Source: Isoetes taiwanensis
Lineage: Eukaryota; Streptophyta; Lycopodiopsida; Isoetales; Isoetaceae
Assembly (NCBI GenBank): GCA_021234155.1
Contig: JAJEKV010000676.1
Location: 55,998 to 119,997, forward strand
Reading direction: 5' to 3'
DNA length: 64,000 nt
Shown: positions 24,497 to 35,929 of the stretch, piece after piece
How the letters are laid out: each line of letters opens with the position of its first letter
Numbering within the stretch: the first letter of the stretch is position 1
Program-made: the position numbers and the translations under genes
The notes under the pieces: model-generated
Database searches by the model: none
The model's input: the letters and a program-made list of their open reading frames with translations, nothing else
Told to the model about the DNA's origin: nothing

Positions 24497-27400
24497 TATA
24501 AATAAACAATTTGGTCTTTATAATGTAATAAAATAGAGACATGTGCTAGGGGCATATATCTAAATGACTTTTCTGAATAAAAGGGTGAATCAAATGCATG
24601 ACTAATGGTCAAGGGGTAAACTATGGCACAAATACTGAGGCATGGCAGACCTGGTATGTGAATATTTATGGCATGACCAATATGTGTAGCTGTAGGTAAT
24701 TTTGAGATCAGTGAATATCGGGAAGAAAATTCCTTAGTAATGGTCGAATGCTGGGATGTGACTGTTAGCATGATAGGGTTAATGGTTGGTCGACCCCAAA
24801 AATTCGGTTGGTGTCTAAGGCCATTAATGGCTGGGGGCAACAGCGGATAGGGGGCACATGGAGTATTTCGTAGAAGAGCAAAGCTCAGCTGTGACGGAGA
24901 GAGAATGGTTGGACGAAAGGCAGCTGAATAGGGAGTTGGACTGGTGCCGCCTCAACTCTAGTGCTGAAAATAGAAGCATGGAGAGAATGGGAAGAGGCCG
25001 TGGTTTTGATAACAAAAGGGGCTTTGGAGATGGTAACGGGGAGTTTTATAATAGAAGAAATCCATACTATAATCGAAATAAGCAGCCAAATCCTAGGCAA
25101 GGAGGAAGTACCTCTGGACAATTTGTTCCTGAAACTCAAGATGAAGAATGCTTTAACCTGGAGCAAGGCGAAAACCAGGTAAAATTATATGGGCTAAATA
25201 GGATATGTTCCGGCTCAGGTTTTGTGAAGCCTAGATGGCAAAATGGTCCAGTGATTAAGATGGGAAGTGTAACACATGATAGGAAATAATGCATGGATGG
25301 CGAGAAGAGATGGATTTAGCTCTTGCAGCCATAGGTTGTTTGGATCGTAAAATAACACTTTTGGCTGATTAAGTGCTAAGGGTTTAAGTGCGGATCAAGC
25401 TAAGTTAATACATTATATGAGAAGCTTTAAAAGCAGTCCGAACTTTGGGTCCGAACTTTTTGGTATTTATAAAAAATGCATGTATTCTAGAAGGCAAATA
25501 ACTCAGTCTTTGGAGCTCTGCTATGAGAGCATACGAATATACGAAAATGATTGATTAAGTAGGTGCGGAAAGGAATATACTAAGTGTTCAAATAAATAGG
25601 GATTCTATGAGCATGAAAATAACTCGTTTGTAAAAAAAGGGAGTAAACTTGTACATTCTTAAGCATAGTCCGATTTTATTTCACTTCCTACATCTATAGC
25701 TACTAGTTTTGATCCCGGTGATTAAGATGGGAAGAGTAGCATATGACAGAAATCGTGTATGTATTGATCTGAGCATAATGATGGCAGTAAGGGACTAGAC
25801 TCCGTTTTGCAGCCATGTGATGTTTAGGTGTGAAAAACAAAAGTTTGTCTTGCCGACTAAGTGCTAAGGGTTTAAGCCATCATCAAGCTAAGTTGGTCGA
25901 AATGTATATGAGAGGTTTTAAACCAGTTTGAACTCAGTAGTCCGTAAATGACTAATGTAATGGTAACCTAGTAAGTTTTAGTTGATTAATACCTCGGATA
26001 GTTCTTCGGAAATTAAAGTAGTAGTTTGTAGTATATTAAAGACAATGAAAAAATAGTATTCTTGATCAAGGGCATAAAAGGTACAATTGGTGAAAGGCGA
26101 TAAGCCAAGAAACACCAAAGGTACCTTTTTGGCCCTTGCATCATTACCAATTTATTGCTAATGTTTGCTTGATTGGCTGCCCAGGTACGGTGTTTCTTCT
26201 CCACTTGTGCTTTTTATGTCGTGAGATCAAGAATAATGACAGGAAATACCAAAGAGGGATGTAGCGACAAATGATCTTGAGCTAATGTAGCAGTCATTTG
26301 ACAAAAACAGGTTCTGAATTTAAGTGTTTTTTATGAGAAAGGTACAAATACTATTTTCTAATGCTTGCTAAGTGTATTGCAAGCAAGCTATAAGAGCAAA
26401 AAGCAGGGAACTATGTTGGATGTGTTGATATCATCTGATTTTGGAATCATGAAGGTTTCATAAGAAGACTACATAAAGGCATATATTTGGATTTTGTATA
26501 ACCATAAGCTTTAATGATAATATATAGGTATGATTATGGCTCTAAAATATTGAAAATATATTGAAACTTTTATTTTCAGATTTTACATAGTAAAATGGCA
26601 GGTCTTCATTGTTATGTACATGAGACATAAGCAATCTTTGGACTAAAGGTCTTTGAAAAGGTCAAGGATTTGATGTGAGGAGTACATCCACGGGGAATCA
26701 CGATAGCTGCATGATTGTAATCTTAGTTTAACCATGGTAGGTGAGGTCCGGTATGCAATATAAGGCATAAAATATGCAGGATAAATATGGGATGATAATG
26801 TATGCGTTTGTTAGCCAAAACACGGGAACTATGGAGCATAATGGTTTTAAATAAATGTAAAAAACTTGGACCAGAACTCGGAATGATAAAGTTAATGTGG
26901 ATTAACTAATAAAAATGACATGGGGTAGTATGACTACAAGACTTAGTACATCTAAAGATTACTTAAATATACACTTGTATTTGTTTTACGACCAAGGGGA
27001 AGTATACATGTCCTCGAATATGAACATGTTGGCCTTAGTTGTGAGGATTACATTAGTTTTTGTTATAAAATGATTGATTTTGATAAGGGGTAGCAGTTGG
27101 CAGACTATTATTAAATCGGTAAATAAGTTCAATAAATGAACAAGGTGTGATTCTATGCTTGGAATGGCAGACTATCATAAGCATGTAAATGGTTTATAAT
27201 GACTAAATGATAAATAAATGTTATATGTCCAAAGGTCTCTTGGGATATTGGTATTATGGTAGCAAGTGTGTATGGACTTGTAGGGTCAAACTCTGGGTAA
27301 GTAGTTTTACGTGGAATAAGATATAATAAGCCCAAGTAATCTATGGTTATATTAGACATATTTATAAGGATAAGATTATGATATCAAGTATGTAGATATG

Positions 27401-27499
27401 CCAATTTGGGATAGCTCGTCCAGATTGGGGCGATAATGATTACCAAGGGATTGACCGAGGTATGTAGAGGTGGCTAGTATGGCTTATGTCAAGGCTAGT
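24497..27499 (+). repeat. Right 3-kb direct repeat of the PLE composite (copy B)
   Basis: Its ends match copy A (TATAAATAAAC at the start, AAGGCTAGT at the end). A 28-base T-run and then the right half of the split 0.9-kb element follow. Within it, a block starting GTGATTAAGATGGGAAG at 25251 is repeated in diverged form at 25718, with AAGTGCTAAGGGTTTAAG present in both, a tandem duplication of about 470-490 bp. Beyond the RG-rich frame there is no long open frame. Confidence 0.9.
24858..25289 (+). CDS. RG/N-rich 143-codon ORF within the 3-kb repeat, unknown function
   Basis: The frame opens at an ATG (MEYFVEEQ) and ends VTHDRK-stop. Residues about 1-40 are acidic and charged. Residues about 40-85 are rich in Arg, Gly, Asn and Tyr (MGRGRGFDNKRGF, then NRRNPYYNRNK), resembling disordered RNA-binding RG regions. 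The C-terminal part is unremarkable. There is no CCHC knuckle, membrane segment or catalytic motif. It lies on the same strand as the RT, inside the direct repeat, so each repeat carries one copy and only this copy is open. An ORF1-like nucleic-acid-binding role in the PLE life cycle is possible. That is inference from composition and position, and the frame could also be fortuitous. Confidence 0.45.
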   Translation: MEYFVEEQSSAVTEREWLDERQLNRELDWCRLNSSAENRSMERMGRGRGFDNKRGFGDGNGEFYNRRNPYYNRNKQPNPRQGGSTSGQFVPETQDEECFNLEQGENQVKLYGLNRICSGSGFVKPRWQNGPVIKMGSVTHDRK

Positions 27500-27509
27500 G
27501 TCATGCGGG

Positions 27510-27840
27510 TTTTTTTTTTTTTTTTTTTTTTTTTAACTACAATTCTATAATTTCCCTAATGTCTAGAAAAGTCTTCTAATGTGTTTTTTACTCCTATTCT
27601 ATAATATATAATAATGTATTTTCTCTAATTTATAATTTCACCAATTCTATTGGTCTAATATCATTTGGGTGCTTTTTTAGTACATATCATACGTCTTTAT
27701 GCATTATTAATACATTAAGTAATGATATTAATAAAACAAGAGCTCAATTTAACTCGTCAACTTATAGGGCAAGACGATAGTAACCGTGAGGAAGGTACGG
27801 GGGCGACGTAAACGTAAAATCTGGGCACGTAAACAACAAC
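27510..27840. mobile_element. Right half of the split ~0.9-kb element
   Basis: After a T28 run, AACTACAATTC and onward match the reverse complement of 34993-35290. The segment ends ACAACAAC and is followed by GAACTCCATT, which resembles the left flank at 12873-12882. It completes the element whose left half is at 12887-13432. Confidence 0.75.
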
Positions 27841-29280
27841 GAACTCCATTGAACAAAAGGCATGGTTATATATCATCATATACGAATGCTCTAATAAAAA
27901 TATCAACATGTTAATGAAAGGCATTTTTGTATGACAAACAAACATTTTATAATTTGTACTAACACCTCCAGTAAGCCTTAGATCATGGTGTCCCATGAGA
28001 CGTCGTCATGTTCAGGCATTTCAGAAGAATCAGATGGCCCTCTATAACTGGCCCTCTATAGCTGTCCATGTTTGACTCATGGACTAAGTTGTTTGAGCAC
28101 ATGCCTGGGCGTGGGCTTGATATGGTCTTCATATACTGCTAGCATTGTGGCATTTAATCCAATGGTATGGTAACACTGAGGCGTTGATTAAAAAGGTTGA
28201 AGCTCCTCCTCAAGCTGAAGTTGCTGCACATAAGCTGAATAAGGTTGCACATTGCTGGTACTACTACATTCTTTGTTGTTATCTATTCAAACAATTTCAA
28301 GGTCAATGCCATTATTCAAGCTTCTAACTAAGGAATCATGCACTATATAACATATGCACTAGGAACCTCTATGGCATGTGCCTAAAAGAATGTGACATTT
28401 TAAGAGAGAAATTTGAGTGCGGGGTTCAAATGATGAGATAAAGTCTGATAATTCGAGATAGAAATAATCTTTTCTAGAATCTTTTTGCCGGTGAACCTTT
28501 CATGCCATTGTAGCATATACTGATTTCTTGAAGATGCTTATAGATGAAATAACTTATTTTTCTAACAAATACAAAGTTGAGTGCATGTTTCAAATGATTA
28601 GACAAAAATCATTTATTATTCCGAGCCTCTTTAGTGTCGCGGGATGGTACAAAAGGTGGTGGAAGATTGCCACGTGCAACATGTGAGGCAATGAAAGGAG
28701 GTGGCAGCCGGTTTCTTTTGGACTTGGAGAGGGTTGGAAAGGTGGTGGCGATCTACTATTTATGGACTCGTGTGTCTTCAAGAAGCAACAAAGACCACGG
28801 TCGAGGTAGGAGTTGAAGAAGCATCTACATCACGTGTTCCATCCGAGTAGAGGTACTAGGGAAACAAATGGTGGTGGAAGTTTGTTCACCCTAAGTGGTT
28901 AACCATCTTAAACAACCGCAAAACATTGGAAACATGTAAGTAACTCACTAGGCGGTGGACTAATGCTATTCGAGAATACAAAAGCTATTCCGAACATCGT
29001 TTGATGTGATGCATTTGTTTGTGTGAGTGCATGAATCCTATTCCAGAATACACTAGTGCAGTCTGTCTGGACAAGACGTATTCCACCGTACATAGAAATA
29101 GATAACTGACAATAGTCTACCTTTAAAAGGAAAATTGAGCGCCTCGGGCCATGTATTCCGCTTTCAGAGATTTAGTCGCCCGAGCGAAAGCCGATTGATT
29201 CACAATTAATTGTATTCCCTATTTACATAGCGAAAATTATGGACGTAAGCATGCCAAAAAAGTATATAGTACGCGTCTTT
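27841..29280. other. No recognisable gene
   Basis: Only short frames are present, none with a family motif. From about 28965 onward GAATAC/GTATTC half-palindromes appear sporadically (28970, 29045, 29080, 29150, 29207), leading into the palindrome array. Confidence 0.5.
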
Positions 29281-29289
29281 TGGCTGCTT

Positions 29290-29500
29290 TTAGTTTACTT
29301 TTGTGGGCAACAATGTATTCCGAATACACTTTGTCTTTTCGTTAGAAGGGCAAAGTGTATTCGCAAACACTTTGGCCTTCTTGTGTGAGCAAAGTGTATT
29401 GGAATACACTATTCCCTTCTTGTGTAAGGAAAGTAGATTCGGAATACACTTTGCCCTTCTAACTAAAGGCAAAGTGTATTCCGGAATATATGTCTCGAAT
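29290..29500. repeat. Palindrome array built on GTATTCCGAATAC
   Basis: Five neighbouring units carry the self-complementary core GTATTCCGAATAC (or a variant) flanked by complementary arms CAAAGT and ACTTTG. They sit near 29315, 29350, 29390, 29433 and 29468. Spacers of the type CCCTTCTTGTGTAAG recur between them. Frames on both strands here follow the repeat and are not genes. Confidence 0.85.
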
Positions 29501-29509
29501 CTTTGAAAA

Positions 29510-31540
29510 TAGTGTCCTTTTTGTTGTTTTAGCTTACATAAATCACTTTTAGTTAAATTAGAACACGAAAAAGCATGTTTGTGCAACTTTTTGGCTGTTT
29601 TTTTTCTTTTTTTGCTTGCATTTAACGCACAAATTAGCAACTCTTATTCCGAATACGCTGTTCCTTTTCTACTGCGAATGTTGTTGTTTTAAACATTACG
29701 GCGGGCAAGAAGGAAGCAAGAAGGCACCAAAGAAAGTGCTTAAGCTTGTCCAACGGCCACATCCAATGAAGCGCACTAGGGACATGGATGAGCCTCATGG
29801 GTTTACTTAAAATTTTCAAACACAAGAGTTCATAACTAGAGGTGCAAAGGCAGCAAGTACAACATTAATCGACTTTCCTACACGCTTGCAAAAAGCCCAG
29901 GGAATAAACGCTACGCCCGACCCGAAGTTTGTCAACCTTGGGACAATAAAAGATGTTTCGAGGTTGTTGGGCAAGGAGGTGGCTATCTTTCAAGACCTCC
30001 TGGGCTACATTTACATTGTGGTCGATATTGCAAGCTTCAGAATCGCCGCCAGTAACCACGTGCATCAGACAAGTACATTCCATTATCGAACAAACAAAGC
30101 CTAGCTTCCATTATTAGGAAGGTTTATTCCAAGAGAGCGAGGACTTTCCGTTAGTGAGTCCGGCATGAGGAAGCAGTTGAAGAATCTCATTCTCGCTTTC
30201 GTGCCCGGGCGTGAACAGACGAAAGTTCCGAGGAAGAAGTAGAGGCGCAGCCCAAAGAGTTCCCAAAAACTTAGCAGTGCCAAGAGACACCATAGCTACT
30301 AAGGAACCGAAAAGAGGAAAGTATAGTAGCTTGAAATAGTAGAGATTCGAGGAAGCACAAAGAAAAGAAAGGGAAAAGGAAAAGCACCCGGTTTGCAATA
30401 AAAAGAGAAGAAACTTGACTCGAAAGAATGGAGGTAATAAATAGTACAAGGGGTAATCTATCTTCCAGTCACATGCATGAGGCTGCCCCCTAAGAATGAA
30501 GTCTGGTGAACGGCCACTTCGGGTTCAAAAATCTACGATACATCACTCGAGGAACCCGGGCGACGTAATAAGGAGCAATCCAAATGCTCACGTGGCCCCA
30601 ATTGTTGTTCTTGTTGACAGAAGCGGCACAACCCCCAAGACTATGATAGGAAAAATGCGTAAAACCTACACTATGTCTTGGGAGGTAATCAAACTTCAAG
30701 GCAAGAAGGCAACTCTACAAAGAGAAGAAGAACCCAAGGTACCTCTCCTCTTTGTGTCATTTCGTGGTCTTCTTGACGAAGAAGCAAAAATCGTTGCCAA
30801 CACCCACAATGCCGACAGCGAGTACAAATTAAAGATGAGCTTTATTCGATAAGATCAGGTTTATGCATAGAGAATACGCTATTTTCAAGGAAAATATGGT
30901 GAGGACCTCAAGAAGCCCGGCCATACTTCTTGGAGCTTAAGGAGGCGCGTCGCCATTAAATGTGCCTGAAACATGACTAGGCCAACAAAAGACAGTCATT
31001 CATTGGCCACGATAACTGGTTCCAATTGGCTTTTAGAGATGGCAAGGTACTACATAATGTATTAGGAATAACAAGTCCGTGGAGAGTGTGATAGATTCTT
31101 GCATTCGATTTATGGTCTAAGCTACTTGTTCACAAAAGCAAAACTCTCAAGGATCTAAAATATAAAATAAATAAAAGGTGATCTATTGTTACAATATCTT
31201 GATTGCAATACCAATTCAAAGCATGCAAAGTTGCACTCTAATTTGTTCATGAATCTTCCTTTGTAGAGCTATTACATGACGCGTGGATTACATATACTAA
31301 AGGTATATATTATTATAGCATTTGAAAAGAGATATTGTGGTTCCCTTAAAACAAAAAAAGCTTTTCATCTCGCATGGTCGGCTTTTTTATGGTCAACTGA
31401 AGAGAAGGAGGTTGTTTATTTTAAGGGCGAGATATCGCAGATGAGATTGTTCTTCAAAGGCATGCCAAATAAAATTGTTATGGTTTATAAATTGTTCTTC
31501 TCTTGATCAAGAGAAGAAAGGACTGATCCGGGCATACTTA
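29510..31540. other. Unassigned frames, no recognisable gene
   Basis: Plus-strand frames at 29886-30104 and 30496-30852 (118 codons, basic N-terminus, acidic C-terminus) look more protein-like than background but carry no motif I know. They may belong to an old retroelement or a decayed gene. Neither splice sites nor a continuous structure could be supported. The rest is AT-rich spacer. Confidence 0.4.
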
Positions 31541-31691
31541 CCTTGATTCATTCATTCTTTTACATAGGCAAGTGGTTGTGCTTTCGGTTGGATGGGTTTG
31601 TTCTTTGGGGTTATCCCTCGCCTCTTTGCATTTTATGTTGCTCTAGTTTTTAGTTGGTGAATAAAGCTTGTCGCCTTTCAAAAAAAAAAAT
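31540..31691 (+). mobile_element. Possible 3' end of a LINE with poly(A)
   Basis: The sequence ends GGTGAATAAAGCTTGTCGCCTTTC followed by ten A, a shape typical of plant L1-type 3' ends (short untranslated region, AATAAAG, poly(A)). No coding part is recognisable upstream, so it would be a severely 5'-truncated insertion. Target-site duplications were not found by eye. The AATAAAG could equally be an isolated polyadenylation signal. Confidence 0.35.
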
Positions 31692-32122
31692 TGAGATTTG
31701 TTCTTTTGTTACAAAGACAAACCGGAAAACGCCTTGTATCTCCCTGCTGTAATTTTTCTGACTCAAAAAGTTGATGTAGCAACTTCTTGGGTATTCTTCA
31801 AGTATTACAGATGGAATATGGTGGAACATTATGAACTAAACAGGTAGAACCATTGTAAAATATTGGAGCATGGTCGATATAGTATTTTAGTATGTGAGAT
31901 CTCATTTAGATAGTTGACTTGGACAAATAAACTAGAAACCTGTCTTCAAATTATTCGTGAAAACTCCAATACCGACTACACAATTTCGATACCGCCTATA
32001 AATCTTGTATTTATGGATTGATATGTGTCGCTGACAATGTTGTTAAAACCCGTTTTTTATTTTAAAGTACCTTTATAAAAATCCTCACGTTTTTAAAGGA
32101 TTTTTATGGATTTGGTATGGCC

Positions 32123-32156
<34 letters not shown>

Positions 32157-33185
32157 AGTCCGATCAATGCACCTTAATCCTTTGAAACCATTATAAGAAA
32201 AAAAGGATTCAATAAGCCCTTCTATTGAAAAGGTGGCTTCAATACAAGGCCAAGATCCGTTTAATTATTCTCATTATGATAAAAAACACAATCTTTTCAT
32301 TAAAGTCAAATGACTCTATACTACACTATAAAAAACAGTTTACCTTGTTGATAAATGTTTTTAAACAATACAATAACTAAAACCTAGGGTCAAGAATACC
32401 CCAAATAACAGTTTTAAATCTTTCATATATGTCCAATATCCATTTGTCAAACAAATGTCCTTGATCTTTGACAATGCTACACATTACGAAAAAACATAGC
32501 AGGAGTATAGAATCCTCACACTGCGCACCCAAAAAAACAAACACAAGCATCATAATGGTTGCAATGTTAAGGGTAGTGGGTGTCATAAGATCCTATAAGT
32601 TTAGCACCCTTCACCCTGCTTGCTTGATACAAACACTACATTGGGTAAGGTCAATTTTAGCAAAAATGACAGTAGAAACTCATAAACTTAAGATTCTATT
32701 GTCCTACATCAGTACCAAAACATTATAACATGCCTAAAAGGTTCAGATCATACAAAGAACCTTGGTTCATGTTTGCAACTAAACCATCTAGCAAATATTT
32801 AAACTTAAAGATAGGATCTATTCATAAGCAGATTCCAGCATTCCATAGAAATGTTTGCATGTTCTGAAATTTCCATCAACTGCTTGCCCACATTTTCTCC
32901 TACACGATCCGTCTTACATACAAAGGCAATACAACATAAAAGATGCAAAGAATAATGTTACTATCAGCAAGTTATGTAGTAAGTTTTCCTTACTGCACCT
33001 GAATCGGTTCATAATTTTTTTCATTAAAGCATTCAACCAAATTTTAATCTCGCATTTTCCACTTAAGAAATGGCCCGATGCAACAAATATTCAGATATGG
33101 CAGAAGTGAAAATGTTTTCCTATTTAAAAGCATTTGCTATTTGCATTTTTAAATTTCCTATTTGCATTTTAAAGACATCATATAC
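31692..33185. other. AT-rich region; probably the decayed RT core of the second PLE
   Basis: No open frame is recognisable. An A28 run is at about 32122-32150. The stretch 32400-33185 should hold the catalytic half of the minus-strand PLE copy if that copy is full-length, but motif A and the IDD box could not be found by eye. Confidence 0.4.
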
Positions 33186-33189
33186 TTTT

Positions 33190-34602
33190 TTTGGGTAAAT
33201 TTAAGATCACATCATATACCGAGTTGACCATCCAAAGAAGCATTAATAGGCTTGTTACTCCAAATTGTGATTTTATCGTGGCTCTATGACACACATTTGG
33301 CCATATCTCAATAAAATTGTTCAAAACAAATCAAGTATATCAATAGTGCAAGATCGTAGAATAATGTGCCATGTGCATTTGTTAACCACCTATATTCACC
33401 CTTGTGGGCTTTGTATGTGGCCATCGATAGGGCAAAGAATTTCGCCTCCTACATCACTCTTCATAAACATGGCTATTTCCTCGCTACATTCATAAGTAAT
33501 GTCATTTCATGTATATGTTTCTATAAAATGAAGGCTGCATTATTCGGGCTTTGTCCAGCCCCGCCACATATAGATTGTGATTTCACCATTGGACATTTTT
33601 ATAACTTCCGTGTCATTCCATAAGTATCTTTTCGGGCGTCATTTTGCTCTTAAATTCAACAATATCCATGTGAGCATACTTTCGATTTAAGACCGTGATA
33701 GTATTCTCAGATATCTTCTTCATACGCATCCAATAGATCAAACTTATGCACATTAAAGAATTCGCATCCCGTAGCAAATTCAGTCATAAATTGGCTTACA
33801 TTGAAGGAATGGTCAGGAATATGGTTGAATCCATTTGCAAAAGCCTTTTTTAGTTTAGTACTATGTACAATATCCAGATCAATGGTACGTACATGTCCAG
33901 TCCTAGGATCAATAAATTTTTAAGATTAGGATATTGCGAGGGGGGGCATTTGATTTTTCTCCTTCGCAAAAATAGGATATGGCTTATATACTTTATCCTT
34001 AACCTCGCTCAATGTATTTCCATGCAAAAATGGTTTTTTCCAACAAATCAGTTCCCTTTCTTGTAAACATTCGGATAAACCAATATGAAACAATCTTCTA
34101 ATATTGAATTTTTTCCAAGGCCTTATTGAAAAAACATGAAATGAACAATACGTTTTTCTTCTTCTACGCTTTGGCTTACCAAATGTCTTTTTGATTAACG
34201 CCTTTAAGTATGGTCCCGCTCCCTGCAGCTTATTGACCCATGTATATATTATAATATTAGCACTTATAGTAATGCTATTTAAAACAGAATTTAGAAAGAT
34301 ATATTTTTCTAGAATCTGAGCCAAATGGCCATTGAAGATAGTATTTATATTTATATATCCGCCCAGTCAAAGGATTATTGCTATAAAATAAGCATCCTTT
34401 GTAGGAAAAAATTACAAAAGGTTTTTACTGCGGTCTCAGGGACACTTTCCAGAACATTATCAGGATCCTTCAAAGAAATGACATACACCACTAGCTCCCT
34501 TGTCAATATCATCCGCTTGTTTGTTACCAATCTTATTACCAGAACTATTTCCATTGGGATCTTGTTCAATTCTTGGTGCCAACTTGGGAATATTATGGTC
34601 AA
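33190..34602 (-). pseudogene. Second Penelope-like RT copy, minus strand, decayed
   Basis: Minus-strand frames reproduce the N-terminal half of the RT at 22.3 kb in the same order. They show CWKKPFLHGNTLSEVKDKVYK within the open 132-codon frame 34324-33926, then KFIDPRTGHVRTIDLDIV (~33920-33865), FNHIPD (~33820), FNVHKFDLLDAYEED (~33750-33705), VAGLDKA (~33560), YKAHKGEYRWLTNAHGT (~33420-33365) and SVYDVILNLP (~33233-33200). The corresponding strings of the first copy include GHVRTRDLG, LGHIPD, AGVDKA, HKCEYRWITNAHG and SVYDVLLNLP. Divergence is large and several stops and shifts intervene, so this is an old or distinct family member. The open N-terminal frame extends beyond the start of the first copy and includes a basic KPKRRRRK stretch. 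A further protein-like frame lies at 34602-34381. The catalytic region was not resolved. Confidence 0.85.
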
Positions 34603-34921
34603 TTAGATTGGACCATAATATTAAATTGGACATATTATGGTCAATTAGTGAGAGTTGAAACATGGTATGCGCCAGACCTCGACCTAAAATTTAGGTGGGA
34701 CCCTCCAACAAGACAATCGTGAGTACTTCCAACATTTTCTCTTTCATCTCACCTCCAATTGACCTCAAGTTTTGTTGCAATAGGTTCATTAGATAGTCTT
34801 GTTCATGCTCAAACCCTCAAATTAGCTTTGCCAATCCTCATTTTGACCTCAAAATAGGTGAGATTTGCCCAACCCCAAGATTTTTCCAAGTTATCCAAAA
34901 ATTAGGGTTTTCCCTTTTTCC

Positions 34922-34930
34922 TATAAATAG
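34922..34930 (+). promoter_or_regulatory. Possible TATA box
   Basis: CTATAAATAG lies in a plausible plant core-promoter setting, about 65 bp before the uninterrupted 0.9-kb element. There is no gene immediately downstream, so it may be an element promoter or chance. Confidence 0.2.
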
Positions 34931-34992
34931 ACCCCATTTCACTTAGCATCCCTACAGTTTGCTCCTAATTTTTAGGGCGATTTCCAAATAGT

Positions 34993-35923
34993 TGTTATTT
35001 ACGCACTGTGATTTTACGTTTTTACGCACGTCCCATACCTTCCTCACAGTATTATATGTACTATACCTATAATTTGACAGGTCAAATTAAGCTCTTGTTT
35101 TATTAATACCGTACTTAACGTATTAATATGTACAAAGATAATGATACTTTATATAAAAAAACCATCCAAATGACATTAGACCAATAGAATTGGTAAAATT
35201 ATACATTAGGAAAAATACATTATTATATATTGTAGAATAGGTGTAAAATACACATTAGAGATTTTAGACATTAGGGAAATTATGGAATTGTAGTTAAGAA
35301 GAAAAAAAGCACATAATCTTCTTGCAAATAAAACCCAAAACCCCCTGCTTTTCCCCCTTTCTTCTTACCCGCTATTGAATCCAGGAATGGAGATGGAGAT
35401 GAGAGATGCAGACCCACCTTTCTCCTTGTTTTGACATGGTAGGAGGCAAACCTTCTCCTTAATATTTTAATAGCTTGCATTCATGCAGGGGAAAGAGAGG
35501 TCAACGGTGGTTAATAGCCGATGCAACAAATGAGCAACAATTACTTGAATTTATTTGTTCGTGGGTGTAGATTACGGACTAGAATATATAACTCTTAAAT
35601 AGGCATATTATTTTGGATTGAGAACTTTAAGAAATACTTAATTTTTAAAGTAATATATTCTCGTTCATTATTTAAAACTTGAAGTTCTTCATACTAGTTG
35701 TTATTGCAACTATTTCAAGTGCAATACAAGAAATAATAGTTCTAAAAATTACGTAAAAGTACTTAACGATAAAAATGAAGTACGTATTTTATGTATTTAA
35801 TAAGTACTTTATAATTCCAAAAACGTATTTAAAGTACTTTTTAAATGAGAGGTATACATCTCAGGTATTAATACGCTACGCATGATAATAATTCGCATAC
35901 CATACTAAGCGATTTGACAACAC
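34993..35923 (-). mobile_element. Uninterrupted ~0.93-kb element (empty-site copy)
   Basis: Read on the minus strand it begins GGTGTTGTC and ends ATAACAAC, and matches 12887-13432 joined to 27510-27840. At 35290-35320 it is continuous across the point where the other copy holds the 14-kb insertion; this site is T-rich on the minus strand. No coding capacity was seen. Class is undecided between a non-autonomous terminal-inverted-repeat DNA transposon and a solo LTR. Confidence 0.8.
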
Positions 35924-35929
35924 CGCTTC

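Larger units (their letters stand above)
13433..27499 (+). mobile_element. 14-kb composite element with 3-kb direct repeats and a Penelope-like RT
   Basis: The unit is bounded by 3-kb direct repeats (13433-16417 and 24497-27499) and inserted into a T-tract of the ~0.9-kb element. The intact copy of that element (34993-35923, inverted) shows the empty site near 35290-35320, so both outer boundaries are well supported. Inside are unassigned reading frames (16.4-18.1 kb), a G-rich array, a possible host-gene fragment (19.6-19.9 kb), two minisatellites, and a PLE reverse transcriptase lying 200 bp before the right repeat. The repeats lack clear TG...CA ends, a tRNA primer-binding site and a convincing polypurine tract, so they fit PLE pseudo-LTRs better than true LTRs. 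The two repeats are nearly identical away from CTG/CAG sites, suggesting recent arrival. Whether the whole interior belongs to one mobile unit or is a stack of later insertions is not settled. Confidence 0.7.

Noticed and set aside
13433-27499. The 3-kb direct repeats as ordinary LTRs of an LTR retrotransposon
   Set aside because: No clear TG...CA termini, no tRNA-complementary primer site after copy A, only a weak purine tract before copy B, and the only RT inside is of Penelope type. Kept as the alternative explanation.
24497-27499. Hammerhead ribozyme expected in PLE pseudo-LTRs
   Set aside because: I searched by eye for the CTGATGA and GAAA cores in the repeat and found no suitable pair. 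A motif search could still find a diverged one.
29290-29500. CRISPR-like array
   Set aside because: The units are palindromic with similar, not unique, spacers, and the context is plant nuclear DNA.
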